From Chlamydiota bacterium (GTDB lineage: Bacteria; Auribacterota; JACPWU01), in the NCBI GenBank assembly GCA_016178055.1, contig JACOUC010000042.1, positions 1 through 38,302 of the forward strand: a stretch of 38,302 nucleotides of DNA. Reading direction: 5' to 3'. The position numbers were made by a program, and so were the translations under genes. The notes beneath the pieces were generated by a model. The model searched no databases. It was not told where the DNA came from and saw only the letters and a program-made list of their open reading frames with translations. Below, piece after piece: positions 15,710 to 24,867 of the stretch. The first letter of the stretch is position 1. Each line of letters begins with the position of its first letter.

Positions 15710-16882
15710 ATGAAGACCGCAAATATGACCCTTGAGCGATCCCCCAAAGGGATATTGATCCTAACTCCTTTTTTTAGCCCGAATGTTGGAGGGGCTGAAA
15801 CCCACTTTGATGATCTTGTCATGGCTCTTGATAAGCGGGGTTATAAGATTTTTGTGCAGACCTATTCTCCTTTGACAACCGGGGGGATCCAGTGGCGCCC
15901 AAGAGAAGAGTGGGGCAATGTTTGCGTGAGGAGATATCGATGGTTTGGAAAGAATCTCTTCCATAAGATTGACAAGTACCCTTTTTTAGATTTTTTGTAT
16001 TTGACTCCTTATTTGGCAATAAGGGCTTTTTTATTTATGCTGCAGAATCACTCAAAGATTGATGTGATTCATGCTCAAGGTCTCAACGCTGTTTTAATTG
16101 GATGGGTTCTCAAAAAGATATTTTCGAAGAAATTGATTGCAAGTACCCATGCGGTTTATGAACTTGACAAGGTTTCTAAAACAGCCAAAATCATTAAGGC
16201 AGTCCTTAACGGAGCGGATCAAGTGCTCTGTTTATCGAAGGCCTCAATGAGTGAGCTCGTTTCTTTTGGAATAGACCCCGACAAGCTGAGTTTGTTTAAA
16301 TACTGGATTAACTTGGATGTTTTTAAACCTATGCCTAAAAAACAGGTGAGGGATGAGCTCAATTTAAAAGATCAATTTACTGTTTTGTTTGTAGGGAGAT
16401 TGATCGAGAAAAAAGGTATAAAGGTCCTCATGGGGGTTGCAAAACAAATGAAGCAGATTCAGTTTATTTTTATTGGTACAGGGCCAGAGGAGAGGATGAT
16501 TCAGACGGAGGCAGAACGATTTTCTCATATTTTATTTCGGGGGATGGTAGAAAATGTAAAATTGTGTGAGTACTACAATGCCGCAGATATTTTTTGCCTT
16601 CCCTCCCAATATGAAGAGGGTTTTGGTCGTGTAGGGATGGAAGCGGTTGCCTGTGGAATTCCTGTTGTCGGGGCTAATAAAGGGGGGATACCCGAGGCAT
16701 TGGACAAGAGTGTTGCTCTTTTGGTGGAACCCACGGTGGAGGGTTTGCACAAGGCCATTGAAAGCCTCTATATCCACTCGGACCAATATTTGTCCCTCAA
16801 ACAAAATTGTTCGGAATATGCCCATCGGAATTTTTCAGAAAATAATATAGCCCTTATTACAGAACATTATGAGAGATGTTAG
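15710..16882 (+). CDS. GT4 glycosyltransferase
   Basis: A 390-residue GT4 glycosyltransferase. The frame is open back to 15608, but that part lies inside the MITE-like element, so ATG 15710 (or ATG 15725) is the likely start; neither has a strong ribosome site. The domain begins ILILTPFFSPNVGGAETHFDD. The donor half has LFVGRLIEKKGIKVL and the EX7E motif EGFGRVGME near residue 302, then ACGIPVVGANKGG. These are strong GT4 hallmarks. The upstream element has probably replaced the native leader, so expression may depend on read-through from the methyltransferase gene or on a promoter within the element. Eight bases separate it from the giant membrane protein downstream. Confidence 0.9.
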   Translation: MKTANMTLERSPKGILILTPFFSPNVGGAETHFDDLVMALDKRGYKIFVQTYSPLTTGGIQWRPREEWGNVCVRRYRWFGKNLFHKIDKYPFLDFLYLTPYLAIRAFLFMLQNHSKIDVIHAQGLNAVLIGWVLKKIFSKKLIASTHAVYELDKVSKTAKIIKAVLNGADQVLCLSKASMSELVSFGIDPDKLSLFKYWINLDVFKPMPKKQVRDELNLKDQFTVLFVGRLIEKKGIKVLMGVAKQMKQIQFIFIGTGPEERMIQTEAERFSHILFRGMVENVKLCEYYNAADIFCLPSQYEEGFGRVGMEAVACGIPVVGANKGGIPEALDKSVALLVEPTVEGLHKAIESLYIHSDQYLSLKQNCSEYAHRNFSENNIALITEHYERC

Positions 16883-16890
16883 GGTTTTAG

Positions 16891-19800
16891 ATGGCTGGAA
16901 GGAGATTTTGGATTTTGTTGAAAAACAATCCCCGATTTGAAAATTTTTTTGTCCTTGGTTTACTTCTGGGTGCCTCAATCCTGTTTGTAATTCCCTTTTT
17001 TTGGTTTCACGATCCCTTTCTTTTTCTTTGGGGAGATGAGGGGGCGTTGTATTTTCTATCTCCACAAAGGTATATCGAGAAGGCCTTTTACTGTTGGTCT
17101 CATTATATTGCAGGGGTAGGGGCCCCAGATCCTTTTATGCCGTCAGCGCTTCCTTTTGCAAGCATCATCTGGTTACTGCAAAAAATCGGTTTGACCCCAT
17201 CCCTATGTGAAAGGGCCTTTTGGGGGGGCACCCTTGCGGGGGCGTTTGTTTTTACTTCTCTTTTTTTGAGAGATATTTTTGGCCGTTTGAATCGTTTCAC
17301 CGTATTTTTATGTTTTTTTAGCGGGATTGTTTTTTTGTTATCCGGAACGGTTATTTTGACGGATTGGACACAACTTTCGTTAGAAATCTATCTCTTAGTT
17401 GCATTTCCAGCCCTGATCTTTTTTTATTACAGATATTTAAAATGGGGAAAGATGTTATGGCTATTTTTGGGTAGCGGGATCGCTTTTTTCTTTTCCGTAT
17501 CTCTTCAACAAGTTCCCTGGGTTGGAGGCTATATCATTGGCTGTTTCATCTTTATTCTAACCTATTGGTTTCTGGTATTAAAGAGCGAGGTGTCTCTCGT
17601 CCTTTTTGTTAGAAGGACCAGTGTTTATGGATTAAGTGTTTTGTGGGTGAATGGTTTTTGGATTTTTCCAGCTTGTGTTTCATGGTTCTTTCAGCCCCTC
17701 ATGGGTGAAACGGGTGAGCATGTTGTCCAGGCTTCACATAACGTCCTTTTTCTGGCCGAGAGTTTGAATGTGGGTGATTATCTTTTGGGATTATTTCCTC
17801 AAAGATTTTTGATGCAGTTTTCTCAAATGCAAAATTTCCATTTTTGGATTTACCGCTGTAAATATCTTTTTACAATTATTCCTCTTTTGATCGGAATTGC
17901 TCACTGGGTTGCAAGAGGTCAGCAAAGAAAAATTCTTATTTCGCTATCCCTTCCATGCCTGTGTCTACTTTATTTTTCAACGGTGAACGTAGGCCCTGGG
18001 GGGGTGAAGATTTTTGTATGGCTGGTGGATCATATTCCAGGTTGGTTTATGTATAGAAATTTTTACAACAAATTTCCTTCTTCCCTTGCTTTTTTCTATG
18101 CCCTTTTGCTGGGTTATTCTCTTTTTGTCCTTGTCTCTAGATTTGGGTCGTGGGCTCGGGTGATTCAAGTAGGGGCATTTTGTCTATGGGGTGCTTTTTT
18201 GATTCGGTCGCTCCCTTTTATAAAGGGTGAAGTTGTCGAGCGGCGTATTCATGCGAACCGAAATGAAAGAACGGTCACTCTCTTCCCTCACTATTTTAAA
18301 GAGGCCTGCCAAGATTTGAATGGGTTTTCTCAAGGGGGTATTTTGTCTTTACCCCCTCTGCTTCAGACAGGTTGGGGCTTATATCGGTGGGGACAGGGAT
18401 TTCAGGGGCATCACCCAGCATTTTTATTTTTGGATAAGCCCTTTTTTGATGATGGTTGGTCTTTCGGTCCCCTGGAGCTCTTTTTTAGAGAGGTGCTTAA
18501 GAAAGGTCGGTTAGATACCTTCAAGGACTTGTTACGCTGGCTAGATATTACCTGTGTTTGGTATCCTAAAGATTTTAATTTTTCTCATGCCAAATATCTT
18601 AACCTTATTCCCATCCCATCTTTTTTAAGGGAAAGGGGGGTCTTAAGATTCTTGAAAGCTCTTGCAGGAGAAATTCCTCTGGTGTTTAAGAATCGATCCA
18701 TCCTCCTTTACTTAGACAAGTCAAAGAACATCGAAAAAATTTTTTTATCCAACATGTTTTTCCCGATATTGGGGAGAGGGGGTAAGTGTGAGGATTTTCT
18801 ATTGAGACATTTGAGTTTAAAAAAATTGATTTGGCTCTATTTAGATCCAAGTATATGGAGAAAATGTGTCACATGGCCTGTGGAAAAATGGATGAGGATG
18901 AAGGGGAGCACTCTTTTAACAGACACCCTCAAACAGGATTATAGAGATTTTCTAGAGCGGAATGATCCTTTGAACAAAGATCGTTCAGAGTTTTTAGAAG
19001 GTTATCGGAAAATTAAAAGAGAATCTCGATCTTATGGATATATTGCATCAGTTGCTGAAGGGGATCGGCAGAAGAGTTTTTCTACAAGGAAAGGGAGGTT
19101 TATGCTGATGGCCTCCTTACGCAGGAAAACTTCTTTTCATCCAAAAACTTCAGGCGTGAAATTTTTTGAGTTCACCCCTTTTCTTTTGGGCGAAACAGGA
19201 GGTGTTTTACAGGATGACAAGAACATTGCCTTTGATGCTCGACACTGTGAGTTCAATTTTCACCGGTTGAAATCAGGCCTAGCCATTCAAGCCTATTTCG
19301 ATGGACCTTTTTCTGAGGATGAGTATGTAAATCTTGGAATTTCTTTCTCTCAAAAATTGAAAAATAAACCTGTCCCTATCAACCTTAGAGATTTTCCCTA
19401 TCTGGCTGTTGCGTACCGTGTCGCTCATCCAAGGTTTCAAAGAATCCAAGTAGCATTTCGGACTCATGAGGATTCCGGGAAAGGGGTGTTCATTGTTCCG
19501 GCCAAAAAATATGAAGAGGCTAGAGGGGCGGTGCACAAAACAGTTGTTATTGATTTGCTGAAAGCCGCTCAAGATGCCCTTCCTAATCGAAAGGACTATT
19601 TTTTGAATTCTGTTCATGTCTTGTGTCAAAAAATTGGGAGGAAGCGGGTTTCAAAGGATGTAGGGAAAGTTTATCCTTTTTTTATCTATCAGGTGGCCTT
19701 ACTTCAAAATAGGCCGTTGATGCTTTATTCTCATTTTCCAAAAGGGCTGACCTCGACAGAGTCATTCTATGAGGAAAAGAAAGGAATTTTAATTCCTGTA

Positions 19801-20886
19801 GATATGGATCAAGGATATTTTTTGGATGGAAAAAATTTGGTTCGGGTGAAGAAAATTCATCGAGGAATCTCTTTGGAAAATTTAAAAGGAACAGATCTTT
19901 TTATTCGGAAAGAGGATTTAAAAAAGGCGTCGCAAGTGAAACATATTTTTCTGTGCTACAGATCCTCTAAAGATGCCCGTCTAGAAAGGGTGGAGGTTCC
20001 AAATTATTTTTTTGCTCATCTTGGCCGTGGATATCAGTGGATTATTCCATGGAGGGATGTTCCAAAGATAAAAGGGAATATAGAGGCGATTGAATTGGAT
20101 GGAGGATCTTCCCTTCAACCTTTACGCTGGCGTTATAGGATTCAAGGTGTTGAACTGAGTCGGGGTCTTGTTCAGAGTGCAGAGGAAAATAGGGATCGAC
20201 CCGAGGGGCCTCTTTTAGAACTGGACGGGAAAATATGGAGTTTTACGGGTAAAAATCCCGAAAACTTGACCTTTCACAAATTTGAGGGTCGGGAGATTGT
20301 TTTGGGTCCTATCGAGATGGAAGAAGGGATTCATCATTTAAAATTTTTCAAGAAAGGGCTTAATATTGAGACCATCGCGTTTTTCCCTGAGGAGATTTAT
20401 CGCAACATGGAATCGGGTGTATTGAACGTTCCAAAAGTGGATTTTCACCAGATTGATCCTACACGGTATGAGGTCAGTATTGAAAATCTAGAACAGCCCT
20501 TTTGGTTGGTGCTCATGGAGAATTATAACGCAGGTTGGAAGGCTTTTGCCTGTAAGGACGGATTTCCTGGGTCGAATCGTTATCCTTTATTTCATCTTGT
20601 CAATGCGGTAAAAGAGTATAGAACAAAATTTGAAATCCCTGATCACATCAAGGTGAATAATTTTGCGAATGGTTGGTGGATTGATCCAAAAGGGTTCAAT
20701 ATGGACAATAATAATCATTCAGAATCTAAAAATTTGAAGCTGGTATTGGAGTTTATTCCGCAGAGGTATTTGGAACTGGGCCTCCTGATGGCAGGGGGTG
20801 TCTTGGCAGGGATTATGTTTTTCTTGTTAGGGGGTGTATGGATGAAACGGCATTCCTCGTCATCCACAAACAGAGATAGAACATAA
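16891..20886 (+). CDS. Giant GT-C-like multi-pass membrane protein with C-terminal beta modules (1331 aa)
   Basis: A 1331-residue protein. Residues 1 to about 450 hold many transmembrane helices; the first loop has LWGDEGALYFLS, an acidic motif where GT-C enzymes place their catalytic Asp/Glu. The rest is mostly soluble, probably extracytoplasmic. Residues about 830-960 have alternating strands (LRDFPYLAVAYRVAHPRFQ) resembling carbohydrate-binding beta-sandwich modules. A C-terminal module from about residue 1145 carries EEGIHHLKF, DPTRYEVSIEN, FWLVLMENYNAGWKAF, NNFANGWWID and LEFIPQRYLELG, then a final helix. The 915-residue protein at 27467 shares this module. It resembles AftD/YfhO-type GT-C proteins and would use a polyprenyl-phosphate sugar donor. 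The enzyme role is inferred. Confidence 0.75.
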   Translation: MAGRRFWILLKNNPRFENFFVLGLLLGASILFVIPFFWFHDPFLFLWGDEGALYFLSPQRYIEKAFYCWSHYIAGVGAPDPFMPSALPFASIIWLLQKIGLTPSLCERAFWGGTLAGAFVFTSLFLRDIFGRLNRFTVFLCFFSGIVFLLSGTVILTDWTQLSLEIYLLVAFPALIFFYYRYLKWGKMLWLFLGSGIAFFFSVSLQQVPWVGGYIIGCFIFILTYWFLVLKSEVSLVLFVRRTSVYGLSVLWVNGFWIFPACVSWFFQPLMGETGEHVVQASHNVLFLAESLNVGDYLLGLFPQRFLMQFSQMQNFHFWIYRCKYLFTIIPLLIGIAHWVARGQQRKILISLSLPCLCLLYFSTVNVGPGGVKIFVWLVDHIPGWFMYRNFYNKFPSSLAFFYALLLGYSLFVLVSRFGSWARVIQVGAFCLWGAFLIRSLPFIKGEVVERRIHANRNERTVTLFPHYFKEACQDLNGFSQGGILSLPPLLQTGWGLYRWGQGFQGHHPAFLFLDKPFFDDGWSFGPLELFFREVLKKGRLDTFKDLLRWLDITCVWYPKDFNFSHAKYLNLIPIPSFLRERGVLRFLKALAGEIPLVFKNRSILLYLDKSKNIEKIFLSNMFFPILGRGGKCEDFLLRHLSLKKLIWLYLDPSIWRKCVTWPVEKWMRMKGSTLLTDTLKQDYRDFLERNDPLNKDRSEFLEGYRKIKRESRSYGYIASVAEGDRQKSFSTRKGRFMLMASLRRKTSFHPKTSGVKFFEFTPFLLGETGGVLQDDKNIAFDARHCEFNFHRLKSGLAIQAYFDGPFSEDEYVNLGISFSQKLKNKPVPINLRDFPYLAVAYRVAHPRFQRIQVAFRTHEDSGKGVFIVPAKKYEEARGAVHKTVVIDLLKAAQDALPNRKDYFLNSVHVLCQKIGRKRVSKDVGKVYPFFIYQVALLQNRPLMLYSHFPKGLTSTESFYEEKKGILIPVDMDQGYFLDGKNLVRVKKIHRGISLENLKGTDLFIRKEDLKKASQVKHIFLCYRSSKDARLERVEVPNYFFAHLGRGYQWIIPWRDVPKIKGNIEAIELDGGSSLQPLRWRYRIQGVELSRGLVQSAEENRDRPEGPLLELDGKIWSFTGKNPENLTFHKFEGREIVLGPIEMEEGIHHLKFFKKGLNIETIAFFPEEIYRNMESGVLNVPKVDFHQIDPTRYEVSIENLEQPFWLVLMENYNAGWKAFACKDGFPGSNRYPLFHLVNAVKEYRTKFEIPDHIKVNNFANGWWIDPKGFNMDNNNHSESKNLKLVLEFIPQRYLELGLLMAGGVLAGIMFFLLGGVWMKRHSSSSTNRDRT

Positions 20887-20910
20887 GATAACGGGACAGG
20901 TTTTTAGAAT

Positions 20911-22116
20911 ATGGACAGGCCTCTTTTTAAAAAGACATTTTTTATCCTTGCTCATTGGATGCAAGGTCAGGCCATGAGCGGGGGAGACCGAATCTTTATT
21001 GAGTTAAGTAAAAGATGGTCGTCTCAATGGAAAATTAAATTTTTTGTTTCTTCGGAAGGGTGGAAGATTTGTCAAAGAGAAGGGTTGGGTGATTTTGACC
21101 ATGAGATTTTGGTATCGGACCAATGGAATCGATTTGGATATCTGTTGAATTATCTTTATCGTACTTTGACGGCTATCTTCAAATTGCTAAAATGGAAAGT
21201 TGAAGAAGGTGATATCGTGTATTCCTCATCGGATTTTTGGCCAGATGCCTTGCCGGCCCTGATTCTTAAATTAAGATTTAAGGAGAAGGTGAGATGGATT
21301 GCGGGTTTTTATCTGGTCATGACCCCTCCCTGGCGTAAGGATTTCCCGTACAAAGGAAGAAGTAGGCTCATGGGCCTGTTTTACTGGTTAACCCAATGGC
21401 CTATTTTTTTGTGGGTGAAAAAATATTCTGATTGGGTTTTTGTGACGAGTGAGCCCGATGTCCCCAAATTTGTAACACCCAAGAGGGGCCTTGAGAACAT
21501 TGTTGTGGTCAAGGGGGGCATTGATCAGCGTCCCTCAATGGAATATCTTTGTTCAGCGAGCGTTCGCCCTATCTCTAAAAGGAAATACGATGCCTGTTTC
21601 ATAGGGCGATTTTACTATCCAAAGGGTGTGCTTGAATTGATGGATATTTGGCAAGAGGTTTGTAAGGCAAGGCCGAACGCAAGATTAGCTGTGATCGGTG
21701 TTGGTATTCTTGAGGGGAGGCTAAAAGAGAAGATTGAACGATTGGGTTTGAAAGAGAAAATTGATCTTTTGGGATTCAAAGATGGGGATGAAAAGTATGA
21801 AATTTTTAAGGAGAGCAAACTCGTCCTCCATCCTGCCATCTATGATAGCGGTGGAATGGCTGCTTGTGAAGCGATGGCATGGGGATTACCTGGAGTCAGC
21901 TTTGATTTAGAGGCTTTAAAGACCTATTATCCGAAGGGGATGTTAAAAACGCCTTGTTACGATTTGAAGAAATTTTCTGATCATATTCTTCTTTTATTAA
22001 ATGACACCACGTTATATGAGAAAATGAAAGAAGAAGCCATTGTCTTGGCGAGAGAATGGGATTGGGATAAAAGGGCTGAGGAGATTTTAAAGAAAATAAG
22101 GAATCTTATACCATGA
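20911..22116 (+). CDS. GT4-like glycosyltransferase with DX7E in place of EX7E
   Basis: A 401-residue GT-B glycosyltransferase. The N-terminal domain has HWMQGQAMSGGDRIFIELSK, where GGDR replaces the common GGAE. The donor half shows ACFIGRFYYPKGVLELMDIW, then HPAIYDSGGMAACEAMAWG. The usual first Glu of EX7E is Asp here (DSGGMAACE), a conservative change seen in some GT4 branches, so activity is plausible. It lies 24 bp after the giant membrane protein and overlaps the next GT2 start by ATGA. It is probably membrane-associated through hydrophobic surface segments (residues about 125-175) rather than a true transmembrane domain. Donor unknown. Confidence 0.87.
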   Translation: MDRPLFKKTFFILAHWMQGQAMSGGDRIFIELSKRWSSQWKIKFFVSSEGWKICQREGLGDFDHEILVSDQWNRFGYLLNYLYRTLTAIFKLLKWKVEEGDIVYSSSDFWPDALPALILKLRFKEKVRWIAGFYLVMTPPWRKDFPYKGRSRLMGLFYWLTQWPIFLWVKKYSDWVFVTSEPDVPKFVTPKRGLENIVVVKGGIDQRPSMEYLCSASVRPISKRKYDACFIGRFYYPKGVLELMDIWQEVCKARPNARLAVIGVGILEGRLKEKIERLGLKEKIDLLGFKDGDEKYEIFKESKLVLHPAIYDSGGMAACEAMAWGLPGVSFDLEALKTYYPKGMLKTPCYDLKKFSDHILLLLNDTTLYEKMKEEAIVLAREWDWDKRAEEILKKIRNLIP

Positions 22117-23039
22117 ACTCCATTTCCGTGGCTTCAATTTCTCCTGAAATTTCTGTTGTGATTCCAAGTTTCAATCATCGGGGAGTCATTCAAACGATCG
22201 AATCGGTCTTGTCTCAAGACCCATCCAATTTTGAAATCATTGTTGTAGACAATTCGACGGATCCGACCCTTTGGCAGGTGTTGACAAAATCCTATGGTAT
22301 CAACCAAAAGGTCAAGTTGATTAAACCAGAAAAAAATCTTGGGGTGACGGGAGGAAGGAATGTTGGACTTCACCATGCCTCTCAAGAAAGTCGCTATATT
22401 CTCTTTTTGGATCACGATATTCTTTTGGAGGCTCATGCCCTCAGTGCTTTAAAAAAGGCGGCCGAGTCGGATTTGAGAATCGGGATTGTGACGGGAAAGA
22501 TTTTGTTTTCAGAAGATCCTGGTCAGGTCTGGTCTGCAGGGACTTCTATTAACTTGCTCACGGGGCAGATTCATTTTACGGGGGGTAAGGATCAGGGACA
22601 GTTTGAAGAAACAAAAGAGGTTCAGGTCGCTCCTTCGATTATTTTTACGAAGAAGAAGGTTTTAGAAAAGATAGGTGGATTTGATGATATTTTTTTTGCA
22701 GTTTATGAAGACACCGATTTTTGTTTTCGAGCGCATGATGCTGGATTCAAGGTCATTTATAGTCCTCAGGCACGTGCTTATCATAAAATTCCTTTAGAGG
22801 CCGAGGAATGGAAAAATAGGCTTCTTTCTCGTACCTACTATATTGGACGAAATCGAATTATTTTTATGAAGAGACACTCGCGGTATTTTAAATGGTTTTT
22901 GTTGCTGGTACCCGTGTATTTTTTTTATTATATGACTTTCTCTGTGAGATCTGGTAGATTTGACGGCATTAAAAATTTTTTGAAGGGGACTCTCTCGGGA
23001 CTTCGTGTAGCGTTTGGAAATGTTAGAGTCAATACATAA
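22113..23039 (+). CDS. GT2 glycosyltransferase
   Basis: A 308-residue GT2 enzyme. It shows ISVVIPSFNHRGVIQTIES, then EIIVVDNSTDPT, NLGVTGGRNVGL, the metal-binding LFLDHDILLE and GGFDDIFFAVYEDTDFCFR, the classic ED-containing acceptor block. A hydrophobic C-terminal segment (residues about 265-285) probably anchors it in the membrane. The domain order and length match rhamnosyl/galactosyltransferase-like GT2 proteins of O-antigen loci, and it resembles the GT2 at 13580. The start overlaps the upstream GT4 stop (ATGA). About 40 bp separate it from the next gene, which starts with GTG. The sugar transferred is not determined. Confidence 0.9.
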   Translation: MNSISVASISPEISVVIPSFNHRGVIQTIESVLSQDPSNFEIIVVDNSTDPTLWQVLTKSYGINQKVKLIKPEKNLGVTGGRNVGLHHASQESRYILFLDHDILLEAHALSALKKAAESDLRIGIVTGKILFSEDPGQVWSAGTSINLLTGQIHFTGGKDQGQFEETKEVQVAPSIIFTKKKVLEKIGGFDDIFFAVYEDTDFCFRAHDAGFKVIYSPQARAYHKIPLEAEEWKNRLLSRTYYIGRNRIIFMKRHSRYFKWFLLLVPVYFFYYMTFSVRSGRFDGIKNFLKGTLSGLRVAFGNVRVNT

Positions 23040-23079
23040 AAAATCTGTAGGGGCTTAGATTCGTTTTAAGGGGGGCATC

Positions 23080-24867
23080 GTGCGAGTTCAAACGAAACCA
23101 CAAGGGGGGAAGGCATTGTGGATCTGGCTTTTCTTGGGGATTCCACTCTTTTCTTACTTTGTTTTGAAGCCGACATTCAATCTTTCTCTCTATGGGGATG
23201 ATTGGATGCAGCTTTATCAGATGTGGTTGTCTTTTGATGTCCGAAGAGACCTCTCATTTTTTTCGATTCATTCCTATTTGGGTCCCTATGCCCCTCAGTA
23301 TTTCTTCTTAGGGGTTCTGCGCTATTTTTTTGGTTACGGGCCTACCGCCTATTTTGTGACTTCAGCGGTGTTAAGGATTTTGGCCACGTTTTCTTTGTAT
23401 TTTTTTACTTGGGAATTCACGCGGAGTCAAAAGGCGAGTTTTTTTTCTACCTTGCTGTTTATGGTCTCATTTGCTGGGTTAGAGTCTACGGATTGGGTGT
23501 TTAACATGAATACGTACGCGGGGATTTTCTTTTTGAACTTTTCGCTTGTTTTCTATTTAAAAATGCGTGAATTGAAAAAAGGGTTATCATGGGACCATTT
23601 CTTTTTCTTGATCTTTTTTACCCTTGCCTTGGGCATCGTTCCTGTAAGAATGTCTGGGGCGGTTCCCTTTATTGTGATGAGCGATCTCTTTCTGTTGTGG
23701 GTTCGTGAGAAACGTCGTGCGGATCCATTTTTCTTAGGGAGAATTATTCCTGCAGCAGCTGTGTTTTTGTTGTTATACAGCCTGGGTAGTTTTGGGGACA
23801 GCAGTGGTAAAGAATGGATGGTTCAGAGGCTTCAAGAAAGACTGATCGATCCTGGATTAAAAGATTTTTTGTACTATCTTTTAGGGACATTGGGACATCT
23901 GTCTTTTCCAACAGCCTTAAATCTAGGCCGATGGAGTGAGTTAGGTAAGAGCATCCTTTTTACGACGGGTCTTGGATTATTCATTGCGTGGATGGCTCCT
24001 AAAAAAAGGCTTGCCTCTTCTTTGACTGTTGTTATTTTTAATTTGGTTTGGTTGTTTTGTGTCTATGCGATCAAGGCAAAAGAACTGGAGATGACACCCG
24101 CAGGTTTGTTTTCTATTTATGCGGGGGGTCAAGTGATTTTTTTGTCTCTCTTACTTTTTTCTCTCACCCAAAAAAAATTTCCAAACTTGGCCTATATGAC
24201 GGGAGTAGCCCTCCTTTGGATCATTTCTTTTAGTGCTGTTTTTTGGTTGAATATTTCCTGCAACATCGAGCCAACCACTCGTTATTTCACAATGGGTTCT
24301 GTGGGATTTGCCATCCTTTTGGCCTCTTTTATAGGCTTGCTTTTGAAGTGTGCGCTTGCAATAGAAAAAAAGTTTTTAAGATATATCCTTTCAGCCGTAC
24401 CGATGCTTGTCCTCAGTTTCTGGATCGTTTTGAATCTTCAGGCGAGTCGTCTCTATTTGGGAACCTTGGAACAGAATCGTAATAAAGTGATGGCTCAAGA
24501 AATTTGGGGTGATCTTTTAAAGAATGTTCCCCATTTGGATGAAAAAGGCCCGAGCGTATTTTACTTTACGTATAAAAATTTTTTTACCATCAATAACCTC
24601 TTGCTTTTTGGTTTTTGGCCACATGCAGGCCTGAGCTATGGAATCAAGGATGAACATCTAACACCCGTTCCCGTGATTGATTATCGTCAGTTGCTGCATC
24701 TTGTAAAGGATGGTTCTCCCTTGAAGGAAGTGCATGGTCGCCCTGCGATTCCAGTTCCGATATCCAGGGTTTATGCCTTTGATTTTAGAAATGGAAAGCT
24801 GGTGAACAAAACAGATGAGACCCGTGTGAGAGTGGTAGAAGATCTCAAGAAAGGTTTAATCAAATGA
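23080..24867 (+). CDS. Multi-pass membrane protein, probable GT-C glycosyltransferase
   Basis: A 595-residue protein. It begins with GTG 23080, supported by AAGGGGGG a few bases upstream. Residues 1-450 hold about ten transmembrane segments. The first extracytoplasmic loop has LYGDDWMQLYQMW, an acidic pair just after helix one as in GT-C glycosyltransferases, and a later loop has SFAGLESTDWVFNMN. The remaining 140 residues are a soluble tail. It would act on the outer face of the inner membrane, moving a sugar from a polyprenyl-phosphate donor. It is coupled to the GT2 of the DPM1-like type at 24864 (ATGA), which could make its donor. I cannot place it in a named GT family with certainty. Confidence 0.72.
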   Translation: MRVQTKPQGGKALWIWLFLGIPLFSYFVLKPTFNLSLYGDDWMQLYQMWLSFDVRRDLSFFSIHSYLGPYAPQYFFLGVLRYFFGYGPTAYFVTSAVLRILATFSLYFFTWEFTRSQKASFFSTLLFMVSFAGLESTDWVFNMNTYAGIFFLNFSLVFYLKMRELKKGLSWDHFFFLIFFTLALGIVPVRMSGAVPFIVMSDLFLLWVREKRRADPFFLGRIIPAAAVFLLLYSLGSFGDSSGKEWMVQRLQERLIDPGLKDFLYYLLGTLGHLSFPTALNLGRWSELGKSILFTTGLGLFIAWMAPKKRLASSLTVVIFNLVWLFCVYAIKAKELEMTPAGLFSIYAGGQVIFLSLLLFSLTQKKFPNLAYMTGVALLWIISFSAVFWLNISCNIEPTTRYFTMGSVGFAILLASFIGLLLKCALAIEKKFLRYILSAVPMLVLSFWIVLNLQASRLYLGTLEQNRNKVMAQEIWGDLLKNVPHLDEKGPSVFYFTYKNFFTINNLLLFGFWPHAGLSYGIKDEHLTPVPVIDYRQLLHLVKDGSPLKEVHGRPAIPVPISRVYAFDFRNGKLVNKTDETRVRVVEDLKKGLIK